A stretch of DNA of 64,000 nt. Origin: Stutzerimonas stutzeri (lineage in GTDB: Bacteria > Pseudomonadota > Gammaproteobacteria > Pseudomonadales > Pseudomonadaceae). Under the pieces are notes generated by a model. The model did no database searches and was not told where the DNA came from. It saw nothing but the letters and a program-made list of their open reading frames with translations. Location: positions 186,001 to 250,000 of the forward strand of contig NZ_PPXG01000006.1 in the NCBI RefSeq assembly GCF_002909485.1, given 5' to 3'. Every line of letters begins with the position of its first letter. The stretch's first letter is position 1. Positions 31,941-41,375 of the stretch are shown here, piece after piece. Made by a program: the position numbers and the translations under genes.

Positions 31941-33059
31941 TCAACCGGCGCGAGCACCCTCAGCGAGGCGCCGGCAGACCTCATCGGCGATCGCCAGGGC
32001 CGCGGTAAGCCCTGGCGATTCGATGCCGAACAGGTTCACCAGCCCAGCGATGCCATGCTCCGCTGGCCCATCGATGCAGAAGTCCGCTGCCTGCTCGCCG
32101 GGGCCGCTGATCTTCGGGCGAATGCCGGTGTATGCCGGCTGCAGCGCACCATCGGGCAATCCCGGCCAGTAACGCCGAATCGCGGCGTAGAAACGCTCCG
32201 CGCGGCTCTCATCCATCGTGTAATCGAGGCCGTCGACCCACTCCACGTCCGGGCCGAAACGCGCCTGACCGCCGAGATCCAGCGTCAGGTGCACGCCCAG
32301 CCCGCCGGGCTCGGGAAGTGGATAGACCAGATGGCGGAAGGGCGTGCGCCCGGTCTGGCTGAAGTAACTGCCCTTGGCGAAGTATTGCCGCGGCCGCGCA
32401 GCTTCGCTCAGGTGTTGGGTGCGCGTCGCCAATGCCGGGGCACCATGGCCGGCACAGTTGATGACTGTTCGCGCCAGCAGCTCCAGCGGATCGGCGCCGC
32501 CGATATGAACATGCAAGCCTTCGGAAGTGACGGCAATGCCTTCTACCGGCGTATTCAGCGCCAGCACCGCGCCATGCCGCTCGGCATCTCCCAACAGCGC
32601 CAGCATCAGCGCGTGGCTATCGACGATCCCGGTACTTGGTGAGAATAGTCCGGCCACGGCTTGCACCTGCGGCTCCAAGGCCAGCACCTCGCTACGGTCG
32701 AGACGCTGCAGGTCATCAACACCATTGGCCTGCGCGTGCCGCTGCAGCTGCTCCAGTGCGCCCAGCTGGGCCTCGTCGGTGGCGACGATCAGCTTGCCGC
32801 AACGTCGATGGGCCACGCCGTGGCTCTCGCAGAAGTCGTACAGCAATCGCCGCCCGGCGACGCACAGCCGGCCCTTGAGCGAGCCCTGAGGGTAGTAGAT
32901 GCCGGCATGGATGACCTCGCTGTTGCGTGCACTGGTGGCGGTGCCGAAGGCCGCCTCGGCTTCCAGCACCAGTACCTCACGCCCGGCCAGCGCCAACGCG
33001 CGCGCCACCGCCAGCCCAACCACGCCAGCGCCCACCACCACGCAATCCACTCGATCCAT
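31941..33059 (-). CDS. FAD-dependent oxidoreductase, LhgO/DAO family
   Basis: 372 residues. The N-terminal dinucleotide motif [15 protein letters not shown] is followed by VLEAE and the DAO signature HAGIYYP. C-terminal [15 protein letters not shown] completes the FAD site. It is most like L-2-hydroxyglutarate oxidase (LhgO), though no neighbouring 2-hydroxyglutarate gene supports a firm substrate call. The start is [10 protein letters not shown] at 33059; the 19-residue extension upstream is rejected. Confidence 0.85.
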   Translation of the reverse strand: MDRVDCVVVGAGVVGLAVARALALAGREVLVLEAEAAFGTATSARNSEVIHAGIYYPQGSLKGRLCVAGRRLLYDFCESHGVAHRRCGKLIVATDEAQLGALEQLQRHAQANGVDDLQRLDRSEVLALEPQVQAVAGLFSPSTGIVDSHALMLALLGDAERHGAVLALNTPVEGIAVTSEGLHVHIGGADPLELLARTVINCAGHGAPALATRTQHLSEAARPRQYFAKGSYFSQTGRTPFRHLVYPLPEPGGLGVHLTLDLGGQARFGPDVEWVDGLDYTMDESRAERFYAAIRRYWPGLPDGALQPAYTGIRPKISGPGEQAADFCIDGPAEHGIAGLVNLFGIESPGLTAALAIADEVCRRLAEGARAG

Positions 33060-33157
33060 GCCAGACTCCTCGACCCGAACACGTCCAAGCCTGCCGCAAC
33101 CTCGGATGCCGGCCAAGAGTCGGATGATCTATCAACGTTTTCTGAAGGAAACCCGAC

Positions 33158-33613
33158 ATGCGCATCGGTCTGATCTCCGACACCCACGGCCTGCTCCGCC
33201 CCGAGGCACTGTCGGCGCTGCAGGGTTGCGAGCAGATCATTCACGCCGGCGACATCGGCAAGCCGGAGGTGCTCGACGGACTGCGCGCCATCGCACCGCT
33301 GGAAGCCATTCGCGGCAATATCGATACGGCTGACTGGGCGCAGCCATTCCCAGAGCGGCTGGATCTGCGTCTTGGCGGCCTAACGCTGCACGTGCTGCAC
33401 GACCTCAAGCAGCTGGATATCGACCCGCTTGCCGCCGGCATCGACGTGGTGATCGCCGGCCACTCGCACAAACCCAAGGTCGAGCGGCGCGATGGCGTGC
33501 TTTACATCAATCCGGGCAGCGCTGGTCCGCGGCGTTTCAGCCTGCCGATCAGCCTGGCGCTGCTGGAGTTGAACGACGGTGGTGCGCAGGTCGAGCTGAT
33601 CACACTCAGCTGA
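33158..33613 (+). CDS. YfcE/MJ0936-type metallophosphoesterase
   Basis: 151 residues. Metal-binding motifs in order: ISDTHG (Asp8, His10), HAGDIG, RGNID and GHSHKPK. A small calcineurin-like phosphodiesterase; the cellular substrate is unknown. GGAAA precedes the ATG. Its 3' end overlaps the convergent YitT gene by 8 bases. Confidence 0.92.
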   Translation: MRIGLISDTHGLLRPEALSALQGCEQIIHAGDIGKPEVLDGLRAIAPLEAIRGNIDTADWAQPFPERLDLRLGGLTLHVLHDLKQLDIDPLAAGIDVVIAGHSHKPKVERRDGVLYINPGSAGPRRFSLPISLALLELNDGGAQVELITLS

Positions 33614-34253
33614 CGCCCATGTAGCGATCGGCGCGGTGGTTGATTGCCAGCACCAGGTTCAGCGCCACGGCGCCGAGCACCGACAGCATCACCTTGTCCG
33701 CAGGAACGACAAACACGGCAGCCAGCACGATCAGCGAGTCGATACCCATCTGAAAGGTGCCGGCGCGCACACCGAAGCGCTCCTGCAGGAACAGCGCAAG
33801 GATGTTCACGCCGCCAAGACTGGCGCGATGGCGGAACAGGATCAGCAGGCCGACGCCAATGGCGAAACCACCAAACACCGCAGCGTAGACCACGTTCAGT
33901 TCGGCGAAGCGCATCCATTGCGGGGTCAGCTCGGCAAACAGCGAGACCAGCCCCACCGCGCAGACGGTGCGCAGGGTGAACTGCCAGCCCATACGCCAGA
34001 TCGCCAGCCCATAGAACGGCAGATTGAGCAGGAAAAATGCCGGACCGAACGACCAGTCGAGCAGGTACTTGAGCAGGAACGCCAACCCTACGGTGCCACC
34101 CGTGAGCAGTCCGGCATGGCTGTAGAAGGCAATGCCGAGGGCGACCAGGGCGGTGCCGGTGAGCAGGGCCAGGCCGTCCTCCCACAGCGGGTGACGGACG
34201 AAGATCGCGGCAACGCGCTCGGCTTCCGGGGCGTCGGATTTGTCAGGTTGCAT
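33606..34253 (-). CDS. YitT family membrane protein
   Basis: 215 residues with five or six TM helices (starting at about residue 20, GLALLTGTALVALGIAFYSHAG) and the conserved RHRASLGGVNILALFLQERFG segment of the YitT/DUF161 family. Transport role suspected in the family, not proven. It has no partner gene next to it. Confidence 0.87.
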   Translation of the reverse strand: MQPDKSDAPEAERVAAIFVRHPLWEDGLALLTGTALVALGIAFYSHAGLLTGGTVGLAFLLKYLLDWSFGPAFFLLNLPFYGLAIWRMGWQFTLRTVCAVGLVSLFAELTPQWMRFAELNVVYAAVFGGFAIGVGLLILFRHRASLGGVNILALFLQERFGVRAGTFQMGIDSLIVLAAVFVVPADKVMLSVLGAVALNLVLAINHRADRYMGVS

Positions 34254-34340
34254 GGGATTTCTCGTTACGACAGCGACGGGCCAGCATAGAAGCTGCGGCC
34301 CGTTAAGGATTTGGCGCCGATCAAGCGAAGAGGGTGCCGG

Positions 34341-34859
34341 TCAGCTATGTTTTTGCCAAGTCTCGAAACAGTAGGCGGGGGCATCGCCGTCGGCCGGATG
34401 CGGCTGGCTGTCAACGCACTGCCACTCGGCCTCGTCGAAGGCTGGAAAGAACGCATCGCCTTCGGGAGCGGCATCGATTCGCGTGAGGTACAGCCGCTGC
34501 GCCTGCCCCAACGCCTGGGCGTACAGCTGCGCGCCGCCGATCAGCATCAGCTCGTCGACGCCCTGCTCGCGCGCCCACTGCTCGGCACGCACTAGCGCGG
34601 CGTCCAGGTCGGTGAAGGTTTCCGCGCCGTCTAGCTGCAGATCCGCCTGGCGACTGACCACCAGGTTGAGCCGACCCGGCAGCGGGCGGCCGAGCGAATC
34701 CCAAGTCTTGCGGCCCATGATGATCGGTTTGCCGAGGGTCATGGCCTTGAAATGCTTGAGATCGGCGGGCAGGTGCCAGGGCATGCGGTTGTCGAGGCCG
34801 ATCACGCGGTTCTGCGCGAGCGCGGCGATCATGGCGAGGGGAAGACGGGTCTGATTCAT
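34341..34859 (-). CDS. folA: Dihydrofolate reductase
   Basis: 172 residues from MNQTRLPLAM. Motifs MIAALAQNRVIGLDNRMPWHLPADL, the catalytic Asp27-region (PADLKHFK), GRKTWDSLGRPLPGR and LMLIGGAQLY are intact. It makes tetrahydrofolate. The frame is open nine codons upstream (to 34886) but lacks a ribosome site; the family start is at MNQT. Confidence 0.96.
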   Translation of the reverse strand: MNQTRLPLAMIAALAQNRVIGLDNRMPWHLPADLKHFKAMTLGKPIIMGRKTWDSLGRPLPGRLNLVVSRQADLQLDGAETFTDLDAALVRAEQWAREQGVDELMLIGGAQLYAQALGQAQRLYLTRIDAAPEGDAFFPAFDEAEWQCVDSQPHPADGDAPAYCFETWQKHS

Positions 34860-34932
34860 GGCCGCGAGAATATCAGAGCGCCGCATCTTCCTGCAGCGTC
34901 GTCGCCTTCATAGCCGCGCAATAACAATCGCC

Positions 34933-34950
34933 ACGTCAGCCGTTCGTCAC
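34933..34950 (+). promoter_or_regulatory. Candidate Pho box of glpQ
   Basis: Two half-sites ACGTCAG and TCGTCAC separated by CCGT, so 11 bp apart, resembling CTGTCAT-N4-CTGTCAT. It lies about 95 bp before the glpQ ATG. The match is moderate, with no clear -10 after it; glpQ is Pho-controlled in P. aeruginosa, which makes the site plausible. Confidence 0.35.
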
Positions 34951-35045
34951 CTTCATCTAGCTGAAACGAACATGGTGGCGAAACGTCAAAGTCCGGTCAT
35001 GCAACTGGCTCAGGCTGTGACCTTCCAACCCGAGGAGATGCCGAA

Positions 35046-36161
35046 ATGGCCCGCAAGACCACCGCTTCCCTTCGCCGCTGGCTGACCGCCTGCAGCCTGC
35101 TGCTCCCACTGGCCGGCTTTGCCGCCCCGGATGAACACGCCGCGAAACACCAGGCCGCGCGTGGTGAGCCATCGCCGCTGGTGATCGCCCATCGCGGCGC
35201 CAGTGGTTATGTCCCGGAACACACCCTGGCCGCCTATGCGCTGGCAGTATTCCAGGGTGCCGACTACATCGAGCCGGACCTGGTGATGACTCGCGACGGG
35301 CAGATCGTCGCCCGCCACGACAATGAGCTGGGTCTGACCACCGACATCTCCCAGCGCCCCGAGTTCGCCGATCGCAAGCGCACCCAGCAGGTCGATGGGG
35401 TCACCCTCACCGGCTGGTTCAGCGAAGATTTCACCCTCGCCGAACTGAAGACCCTGCGCGCCATCGAGCGCATCCCGGATATCCGTCCGGGCAACGCCCG
35501 CCTCGACGGTAGCCTGGAAATTCCGACCCTGCAGGAGATCATCGACCTGGTGAAAACCCTGCAACTGAGCCAGGGTCGGCGCATCGGCCTGTATCCGGAA
35601 ACCAAACACCCGACGCACTTCCAGCAGCTTGGCCTGGCGATGGAAAAGCCGCTGGTGCGCATCCTCACCCGCAACGGCTATGTCGGTCGGCAGGCGCCGG
35701 TGTATATCCAGTCGTTCGAGGTGGACAACCTCAAGACCCTCAGCCGGCTCACCCAGCTGCGCCTGGTGCAGCTGTTCAGCTCGGGGCAGCCGTATGATCA
35801 GCAGGTACGCGGCAGCAAGCTGACCTACGCGCAGATGGCAACGCCGGCAGGGCTCAAGGACATCTCCCGCTACGCCGCCGGAGTCGGCCCGGAGAAGAGC
35901 TACATCATCCCGCGTGATGCCAACGGCAATCTCGGCACGCCGACCGGCTTCGTCGCCGCCGCCCACGCCGTGGGCCTCAAGGTCCACCCCTACACCTTCC
36001 GCGCGGAAAACGCCTTCCTGCCAGCCAACCTGCGCAGCAGCGACAAGCGCTATGAGCGCGGTGACAGCGAAGCGGAGATTCGCGCCTTCCTCGACGCCGG
36101 TATCGATGGGCTGTTCATCGACCAGCCGGACATCGCCGTGCGCCTGCGCAACGCAGACTGA
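35046..36161 (+). CDS. glpQ: Periplasmic glycerophosphodiester phosphodiesterase
   Basis: 371 residues with a signal peptide (about 1-26, ending AGFA-AP). The GDPD active site is IAHRGASGYVPEHT (His49, Arg50), IEPDLV (Glu, Asp) and ARHDNEL (His). It hydrolyses glycerophosphodiesters to glycerol-3-phosphate plus alcohol, supplying phosphate and carbon. GAGGAG (35032-35037) sits 8 nt before the ATG. Confidence 0.95.
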   Translation: MARKTTASLRRWLTACSLLLPLAGFAAPDEHAAKHQAARGEPSPLVIAHRGASGYVPEHTLAAYALAVFQGADYIEPDLVMTRDGQIVARHDNELGLTTDISQRPEFADRKRTQQVDGVTLTGWFSEDFTLAELKTLRAIERIPDIRPGNARLDGSLEIPTLQEIIDLVKTLQLSQGRRIGLYPETKHPTHFQQLGLAMEKPLVRILTRNGYVGRQAPVYIQSFEVDNLKTLSRLTQLRLVQLFSSGQPYDQQVRGSKLTYAQMATPAGLKDISRYAAGVGPEKSYIIPRDANGNLGTPTGFVAAAHAVGLKVHPYTFRAENAFLPANLRSSDKRYERGDSEAEIRAFLDAGIDGLFIDQPDIAVRLRNAD

Positions 36162-36174
36162 CGGCCGGAAACGA

Positions 36175-36201
36175 AACGGGCGGTCGTGATGACCGCCCGT
36201 T
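36175..36201. terminator. Hairpin between convergent glpQ and DUF4282 gene
   Basis: 11-bp perfect stem AACGGGCGGTC / GACCGCCCGTT with loop GTGAT, located between two convergent stops. T-tracts on either side are short, so termination may be weak. Confidence 0.7.
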
Positions 36202-36204
36202 CGA

Positions 36205-36441
36205 TTACGCCTTGCTGGCGAGCTTCTGCAGGTTTTCGTGGATCTTGAATAGCACGATCAGCAGTTCGCACCATACGCGGGTGCCGATCGAGCCGAATAT
36301 TAGGATGCCCAGTGCCTGCCAGATGGCACCGGAAAACAGCGCGACGACAAATCCGACGACAACCGAAGCCAGGCCGAGCCAGTAGATCAGCGTGATGATT
36401 TTCGGGGTGAGCATGGCGTCGAAGAAAAACAGGTCTTTCAT
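36205..36441 (-). CDS. DUF4282 small membrane protein
   Basis: 78 residues: MKDLFFFDAMLTPKIITLIYWL, two TM helices (about 15-35 and 40-62) and a short helical tail (VLFKIHENLQKLASKA). Matches the DUF4282 family. GGAAT precedes the ATG. The open frame extends far upstream to 36609 but that part is non-coding. Function unknown. Confidence 0.82.
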   Translation of the reverse strand: MKDLFFFDAMLTPKIITLIYWLGLASVVVGFVVALFSGAIWQALGILIFGSIGTRVWCELLIVLFKIHENLQKLASKA

Positions 36442-36668
36442 GGAATTCCTTTTCGTTGGCAGGATGGCTGGCCGAGGTGACAGCGTCTTTTGCCTCGTCC
36501 ATGGCAAATGAAACGGCTCTAGGCCGCCCGATAGTGATCGGGGCGCGGATTCTAGCCGTCTGCGCGGCGACATCCAACCCAGCGGTAGCGAGATCGAGCA
36601 GCAGCGCAATTCCCCCGCGCCTGTCTCGGCGGGTATGCTCAGGTCTTCGCCTTGCCACGAGATGACGC

Positions 36669-38063
36669 GTGACCGATCTTCAGTTACCCGCCCTCACCTC
36701 CCTTGATCGCCTTTGGCTGACCGAAGCCGTGCGCCTGCGCGAAGAGCATGCCGGGCCGCTGGAGGATGACGAAGCCAACCGCCAGGCCCGCGCCCAAGGC
36801 GGCGACCTGCCGGCACTGATCGAACAGCGCGCGCTCTGGCTGGCCCGCCGTGATGGCTTGGTCGAAGCGCTCCTGCACTGGCGCCAGGGCGCACGTCTGG
36901 GCGCGTTTGTGCTGGCGCTGCTCGCGGTTTTCACCGGCGCCGGCCTGGCCTTCGCCGCACTGGGTGACGGACAGCGGCCGGTCAATGTGTTCTGGGCGCT
37001 CGGCAGCCTGCTCGGGCTTAATCTGCTAACCCTGCTCGGCTGGCTGCTCGGCCTGCTCCTCGCTAGTGACAGCGGTGGTGCACTGGGGCGGCTATGGCTC
37101 TGGCTCAGCGAAAAGCTCGCTCGTGATGCCCGCGCGGCGCAACTGGCACCGGCCTTGCTGAGCATCCTGCACCGGCATCGACTAGGCCGCTGGCTGCTTG
37201 GCGTCGGCGTGCATGGCTTGTGGCTGCTGGCGATGGGCAGCGCGCTGCTGACACTACTGGCACTGCTGGCGACGCGGCGTTATGGCTTCGTCTGGGAGAC
37301 CACAATTCTCGGCGAAAGCGCTTTCGTAGGCCTGACCCAGACCCTGGGTGCGCTGCCAGCGGCGCTCGGTTTCAGCGTGCCGGACATCGAGCAGATCCGA
37401 GCTAGTGGCGCGCTCGGTGGCGATCTGGAAGGTGCCCGGCAACGTTGGGCCGGCTGGCTGGTCGGCGTGCTGCTGATCTACGGTCTTCTGCCACGGCTGC
37501 TGCTCGCCGGGTTCAGTCTGTTGCGCTGGCGCCACGGTCGTGCAGCCTTGACGCTCGACTTGAGTCTGCCGACCTATCGCCTGCTGCGCGAGCGCCTGCA
37601 GCCACCGAGTGAACGCCTCGGCGTTCGCGATGCGGCTCCGGCCCAGCTGCACGCGCCCACCGCTGGTGCTCAGCTCGAAGGCAGCGCTGGCGCCGTGCTG
37701 GTGGCCATCGAGCTGGACGGCAGTCGCACTTGGCCACCGCCGTTGCCCAACACCGTCGCCGATGCCGGCATCCTCGACGACCGTGAGGGGCGCCGGCGCC
37801 TGCTCGATCAGCTCACCCGCTTTCCACCGGCGCGCCTGGCCATCGCCTGCGATCCCCGGCGCTCGCCGGACCGCGGCACCCTGGCGTTGATCGGCGAACT
37901 GTCGCGCTGTGCAGCGGCGACCCGTGTCTGGCTGCTGCAGGCACCACCAGGCGAGGCACTGGACAGCGCGCGTCTGGATGACTGGCATCAGGCTCTGGAG
38001 ACCCTGGGCCTGCCCCACTCCAGTTGCGCACCGCTGAGCTGGCTGGAGAGCGGACATGACTGA
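36669..38063 (+). CDS. DUF2868 membrane protein
   Basis: 464 residues with a GTG start. Cytoplasmic N-terminal 75 residues, TM pairs at about 78-100, 104-130, 176-203 and 258-283, then a cytoplasmic C-terminal domain of about 170 residues (LVAIELDGSRTWPPPLPN onward). This is the DUF2868 family. Its end overlaps the GTPase gene by 8 bases, so both are coupled and very likely act together at the inner membrane. Confidence 0.87.
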   Translation: MTDLQLPALTSLDRLWLTEAVRLREEHAGPLEDDEANRQARAQGGDLPALIEQRALWLARRDGLVEALLHWRQGARLGAFVLALLAVFTGAGLAFAALGDGQRPVNVFWALGSLLGLNLLTLLGWLLGLLLASDSGGALGRLWLWLSEKLARDARAAQLAPALLSILHRHRLGRWLLGVGVHGLWLLAMGSALLTLLALLATRRYGFVWETTILGESAFVGLTQTLGALPAALGFSVPDIEQIRASGALGGDLEGARQRWAGWLVGVLLIYGLLPRLLLAGFSLLRWRHGRAALTLDLSLPTYRLLRERLQPPSERLGVRDAAPAQLHAPTAGAQLEGSAGAVLVAIELDGSRTWPPPLPNTVADAGILDDREGRRRLLDQLTRFPPARLAIACDPRRSPDRGTLALIGELSRCAAATRVWLLQAPPGEALDSARLDDWHQALETLGLPHSSCAPLSWLESGHD

Positions 38064-39429
38064 AGCCCTTAAGCTCGCCGTGGTCGGCCACACCAATGTC
38101 GGCAAGACCTCGCTGCTGCGCACCCTGACCCGCGACAGTGGCTTTGGCGAGGTATCGCACCGCCCAAGTACCACCCGCCATGTCGAAGGTGCCCGACTGT
38201 CGGTGGACGGCGAGGCACTGCTGGAGCTGTACGACACACCAGGCCTGGAAGACGCCATCGCCTTGCTCGACTACCTCGAGCGCGTAGATCGACCCGGCGA
38301 ACGCCTCGATGGCCCGGCGCGCACCGCCCGCTTTCTCGGCGGCAGCGAGGCGCGCCAGCGTTTCGAACAGGAAGCCAAGGTGCTGCGCCAGCTGCTGGCC
38401 AGCGATGCCGGACTCTACGTGATCGACGCCCGTGAGCCGGTACTGGCCAAGTACAAGGACGAGCTGGCGGTGCTCGCCGGCTGTGGCAAGCCGCTGTTGC
38501 CAGTGCTCAATTTCGTCGCCCAACCCGGGCACCGTGAGGAGGAATGGCGTCAGGCGCTGGCTCGTCTGGGCCTGCATGCGCTGGTGCGCTTCGATAGTGT
38601 GGCGCCGCCAGTCGACGGCGAGCGCCGGCTGTACGAAAGCCTGGCGCTGCTGCTGGAACAGGCGCGGCCCAAGCTGCAGCGGTTGATCGAGGACCATGAA
38701 GCCCAGGCCGCCGCGCGCCTGGTCAGCGGCCAGCGGCTGATTGCCGAACTGCTGGTGGACGTCGCCGCCTGCCGGCGCAGCGTGGCCGCACAACCCGAGC
38801 TGGAGCGCGGCGCCATACGTGAATTGCACGACGCCGTGCGCGGCCGCGAGCAGCGCGGCGTTGATGCGCTGCTGCGCCTGTACGCCTTCCGCAAGGAGCA
38901 GGCAGCGGCCAGTGATCTGCCTCTGCTCGATGGGCGCTGGGGCGACGACCTGTTCAACCCGGAAACCCTCAAGCAGCTGGGTGTGAAGATTGGCAGCGGC
39001 ATGGCTGCGGGCGCGGCCGCCGGCGCCGGGGTCGATCTGATGGTCGGTGGCATCACCCTCGGCGCGGCAGCCCTGCTCGGCGCCATCGCTGGTGGTGGTG
39101 CGCAGACCGCCCGGCACTACGGCAATCGCCTGCTGGGCAAGCTCAAGGGCCAGCGTGAACTCACTGTCGATGATGCCGTGCTGCGCCTGCTCGCCTTGCG
39201 CCAGCGGCAACTGCTAGCCGTGCTCGCCAGCCGCGGGCACGCTGCGACCGAGGCCATCCGCCTGGCGACGCCGCAGGACCAGAGCTGGCGTGAAGGCAAG
39301 CTGCCAGAAGCGTTGCAACGCTGCCGTGCGCATCCCGAGTGGTCATCACTCAACCCCGGTGCCCGCCTGCAGGACGTCGAGCGCCAAGCGGCATTGGATG
39401 AGCTGCAGGCCGAACTGCGGCAGAGCTGA
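38056..39429 (+). CDS. GTPase with DUF3482 domain
   Basis: 457 residues. Era/TrmE-like G domain: G1 GHTNVGKTSLL near residue 11, switch region PSTTRHVEG, G3 YDTPGLED; a DUF3482 domain follows, with a glycine-rich membrane-zipper-like stretch (MAAGAAAGAGVDLMVGG, then LLGAIAGGG) around 315-350. Probably membrane-associated. Paired with the DUF2868 protein by an 8-base overlap. Cellular role not described to my knowledge. Confidence 0.88.
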   Translation: MTEALKLAVVGHTNVGKTSLLRTLTRDSGFGEVSHRPSTTRHVEGARLSVDGEALLELYDTPGLEDAIALLDYLERVDRPGERLDGPARTARFLGGSEARQRFEQEAKVLRQLLASDAGLYVIDAREPVLAKYKDELAVLAGCGKPLLPVLNFVAQPGHREEEWRQALARLGLHALVRFDSVAPPVDGERRLYESLALLLEQARPKLQRLIEDHEAQAAARLVSGQRLIAELLVDVAACRRSVAAQPELERGAIRELHDAVRGREQRGVDALLRLYAFRKEQAAASDLPLLDGRWGDDLFNPETLKQLGVKIGSGMAAGAAAGAGVDLMVGGITLGAAALLGAIAGGGAQTARHYGNRLLGKLKGQRELTVDDAVLRLLALRQRQLLAVLASRGHAATEAIRLATPQDQSWREGKLPEALQRCRAHPEWSSLNPGARLQDVERQAALDELQAELRQS

Positions 39430-39458
39430 CCAGCCTTCTGGCTTCGCCCGGGTACGCG

Positions 39459-40370
39459 CTAGGCGCGGACCGGCACGCCATCGCCCTGCATGGACGATGC
39501 CGACTGACGACCGATGCGCAACGAGCACAGCGTCGCCAGCATGATCAGCAAACCACCTGCCCAACCCATCGGCCCCAGCCGTTCACCCAGCCAGAGACCG
39601 GCGATGATCGCGCCGAACAGCGGTTCGGAACCCATCAGCAACGACACCCTCGTCGCGCTACTGCGCGCCAGCGCGCGGTTTTGCGCGAACATGGCGAACA
39701 GCGTGGCGAACAGCACCAGATACAGCGCCGCGAACCAAAACGCCGGTTCCGACGGCAACGCGGGTAGCTCGCCCGGTAGAGACAAGCCGAGCAGGATGCA
39801 GCCGCTTGCCACGACCCCGCTCTGCACCGCAGTCAGCGCCAACGCTGGAATCGCCTGGCCCGCCGTCAGTCGCCGGGTCAGGCAGACCAGTACGGCACGT
39901 AGCAATGCCGCTGCGAGCATCAGCGCATCGCCGAGATTGAGCGACAGCTGCGGGCCGCCGGTCAGCAGCCAGACGCCCGCCAGCGACAGCGCGCAGGCGA
40001 TGAACAATGAGCTGTGCGGCCGCTGGCGCAGCAGCAGCCATTCCATGAATGGCGTGATCACCACGCACAGGCTGATCAGAAACGCCGCATTGCTGGCGCT
40101 GGTCAGCATCACGCCCCAGGTCTCGCAGAGAAAGATCGCCAGCATCACCAGCCCCAACGGCAGGCCGGGACGCAGCGCCCGGCGACCGGCGCCACGCAGT
40201 TGCGGCAGCAGCAGGACAAAGGTCAGGCCGAAGCGGATCGCCAGAAAACCCAGCACCGGATAGAACAGCAGCGCCTGCTTGGCCACCGCATAGCTGCTGC
40301 CCCAGATCAGCGCCACCGTCAGCAGCATCCCATCGGCCAGCCACAGCCCCTGTCTCAACGTACCTTTCAT
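39459..40370 (-). CDS. EamA/DMT family transporter
   Basis: 303 residues with ten TM helices in two EamA repeats (first: TVALIWGSSYAVAKQALLFYP; second: ALLRAVLVCLTRRLT onward). Typical metabolite exporter. The start is MKGTLRQGLW at 40370. Divergent from the LysR gene with a 90-bp gap, so LysR may control it. Confidence 0.88.
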   Translation of the reverse strand: MKGTLRQGLWLADGMLLTVALIWGSSYAVAKQALLFYPVLGFLAIRFGLTFVLLLPQLRGAGRRALRPGLPLGLVMLAIFLCETWGVMLTSASNAAFLISLCVVITPFMEWLLLRQRPHSSLFIACALSLAGVWLLTGGPQLSLNLGDALMLAAALLRAVLVCLTRRLTAGQAIPALALTAVQSGVVASGCILLGLSLPGELPALPSEPAFWFAALYLVLFATLFAMFAQNRALARSSATRVSLLMGSEPLFGAIIAGLWLGERLGPMGWAGGLLIMLATLCSLRIGRQSASSMQGDGVPVRA

Positions 40371-40460
40371 GCTCGAGCCCCGCACCAACGATCAGGCGCT
40401 GATTGTCGGGCCTGTCGCCGCGGTCGATAATCTAGCGAAACAGCACAGGACCTGTTCCGC

Positions 40461-41375
40461 ATGGGAACGAATGACAGCGCAGCCCTGTTGCCCTATATGG
40501 CCGTGTTCGTGCGGGTGGTCGAGGCCGGCAGCTTCTCCGGCGCCGCGCGCCTGCTGGGCAGCACACCGTCGGCGGTGAGCCGCCAGGTGGCGCGGCTGGA
40601 GCAGGCCCTGGCGCTGCGCCTGCTGGAACGCACGACACGCCAGTTGCGGCTGAACGAGGCCGGGGCGGAGTTCTACCAGCACTGCCGGAGCATGCTCGAT
40701 GCGGCCGATGCCGCCGTCGCCATTGGCGAACGGCTGATGCGCAGCCCGCGCGGGCTGGTGCGCCTGAGCGTGCCCAAGGCCTATGGCAAGTTCGTCGTCG
40801 GGCCGTTGATACCGGCCTTTCTGCAGCGCTATCCCGAAGTCGATGTACAGCTGCGGATCAGCGACCAGAGCCCGGACCTGATCGAGGACGGTTTCGATCT
40901 GCTGGTGCAAGTCACCGACAACCCGTCCGAAGGCCTGGCCGGCAAACCGCTCGGGCCGGTGCGCCAGCTGCTTTGCGCGAGCCCCGACTACCTGCAACGT
41001 CACGGCGAGCCGCAGCATCCGCAGGACCTGCTGCGCCACAGCTGTCTGCATCTTGGGGAAAGTGCCGGGGACAATCGCTGGCACCTGCGCCGCGGGGACC
41101 AGCAAGAAACAGTGACCGTGCGTGGCCGTTATATCAGCAACCATAGCGAAGCGCGGCGGCAGGTAGCGCTGGCGCATCTGGGCATCACGTGCCTGCCGCA
41201 CTTCACCGCCGCCCAGGCACTGGCCGAGGAGCGACTGCGCGAAGTGCTGCCCGAGTGGCGCTACACCGGCTCCTACCAGGGCGCGGCCTGGCTGCTGTGG
41301 CGACAGAATCACCACCTGCCTCCGAAGACGCGGGCTCTCATCGACTATCTCAGCGAGGCGCTGATCCCCACTTGA
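40461..41375 (+). CDS. LysR-family transcriptional regulator
   Basis: 304 residues. Helix-turn-helix at about 10-70 (FVRVVEAGSFSGAARLLGSTPSAVSRQVARLE), then the periplasmic-binding-like effector domain. CrgA/PtrR-like subgroup. Divergent from the EamA exporter, a common regulator-target arrangement. Effector unknown. Confidence 0.9.
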   Translation: MGTNDSAALLPYMAVFVRVVEAGSFSGAARLLGSTPSAVSRQVARLEQALALRLLERTTRQLRLNEAGAEFYQHCRSMLDAADAAVAIGERLMRSPRGLVRLSVPKAYGKFVVGPLIPAFLQRYPEVDVQLRISDQSPDLIEDGFDLLVQVTDNPSEGLAGKPLGPVRQLLCASPDYLQRHGEPQHPQDLLRHSCLHLGESAGDNRWHLRRGDQQETVTVRGRYISNHSEARRQVALAHLGITCLPHFTAAQALAEERLREVLPEWRYTGSYQGAAWLLWRQNHHLPPKTRALIDYLSEALIPT

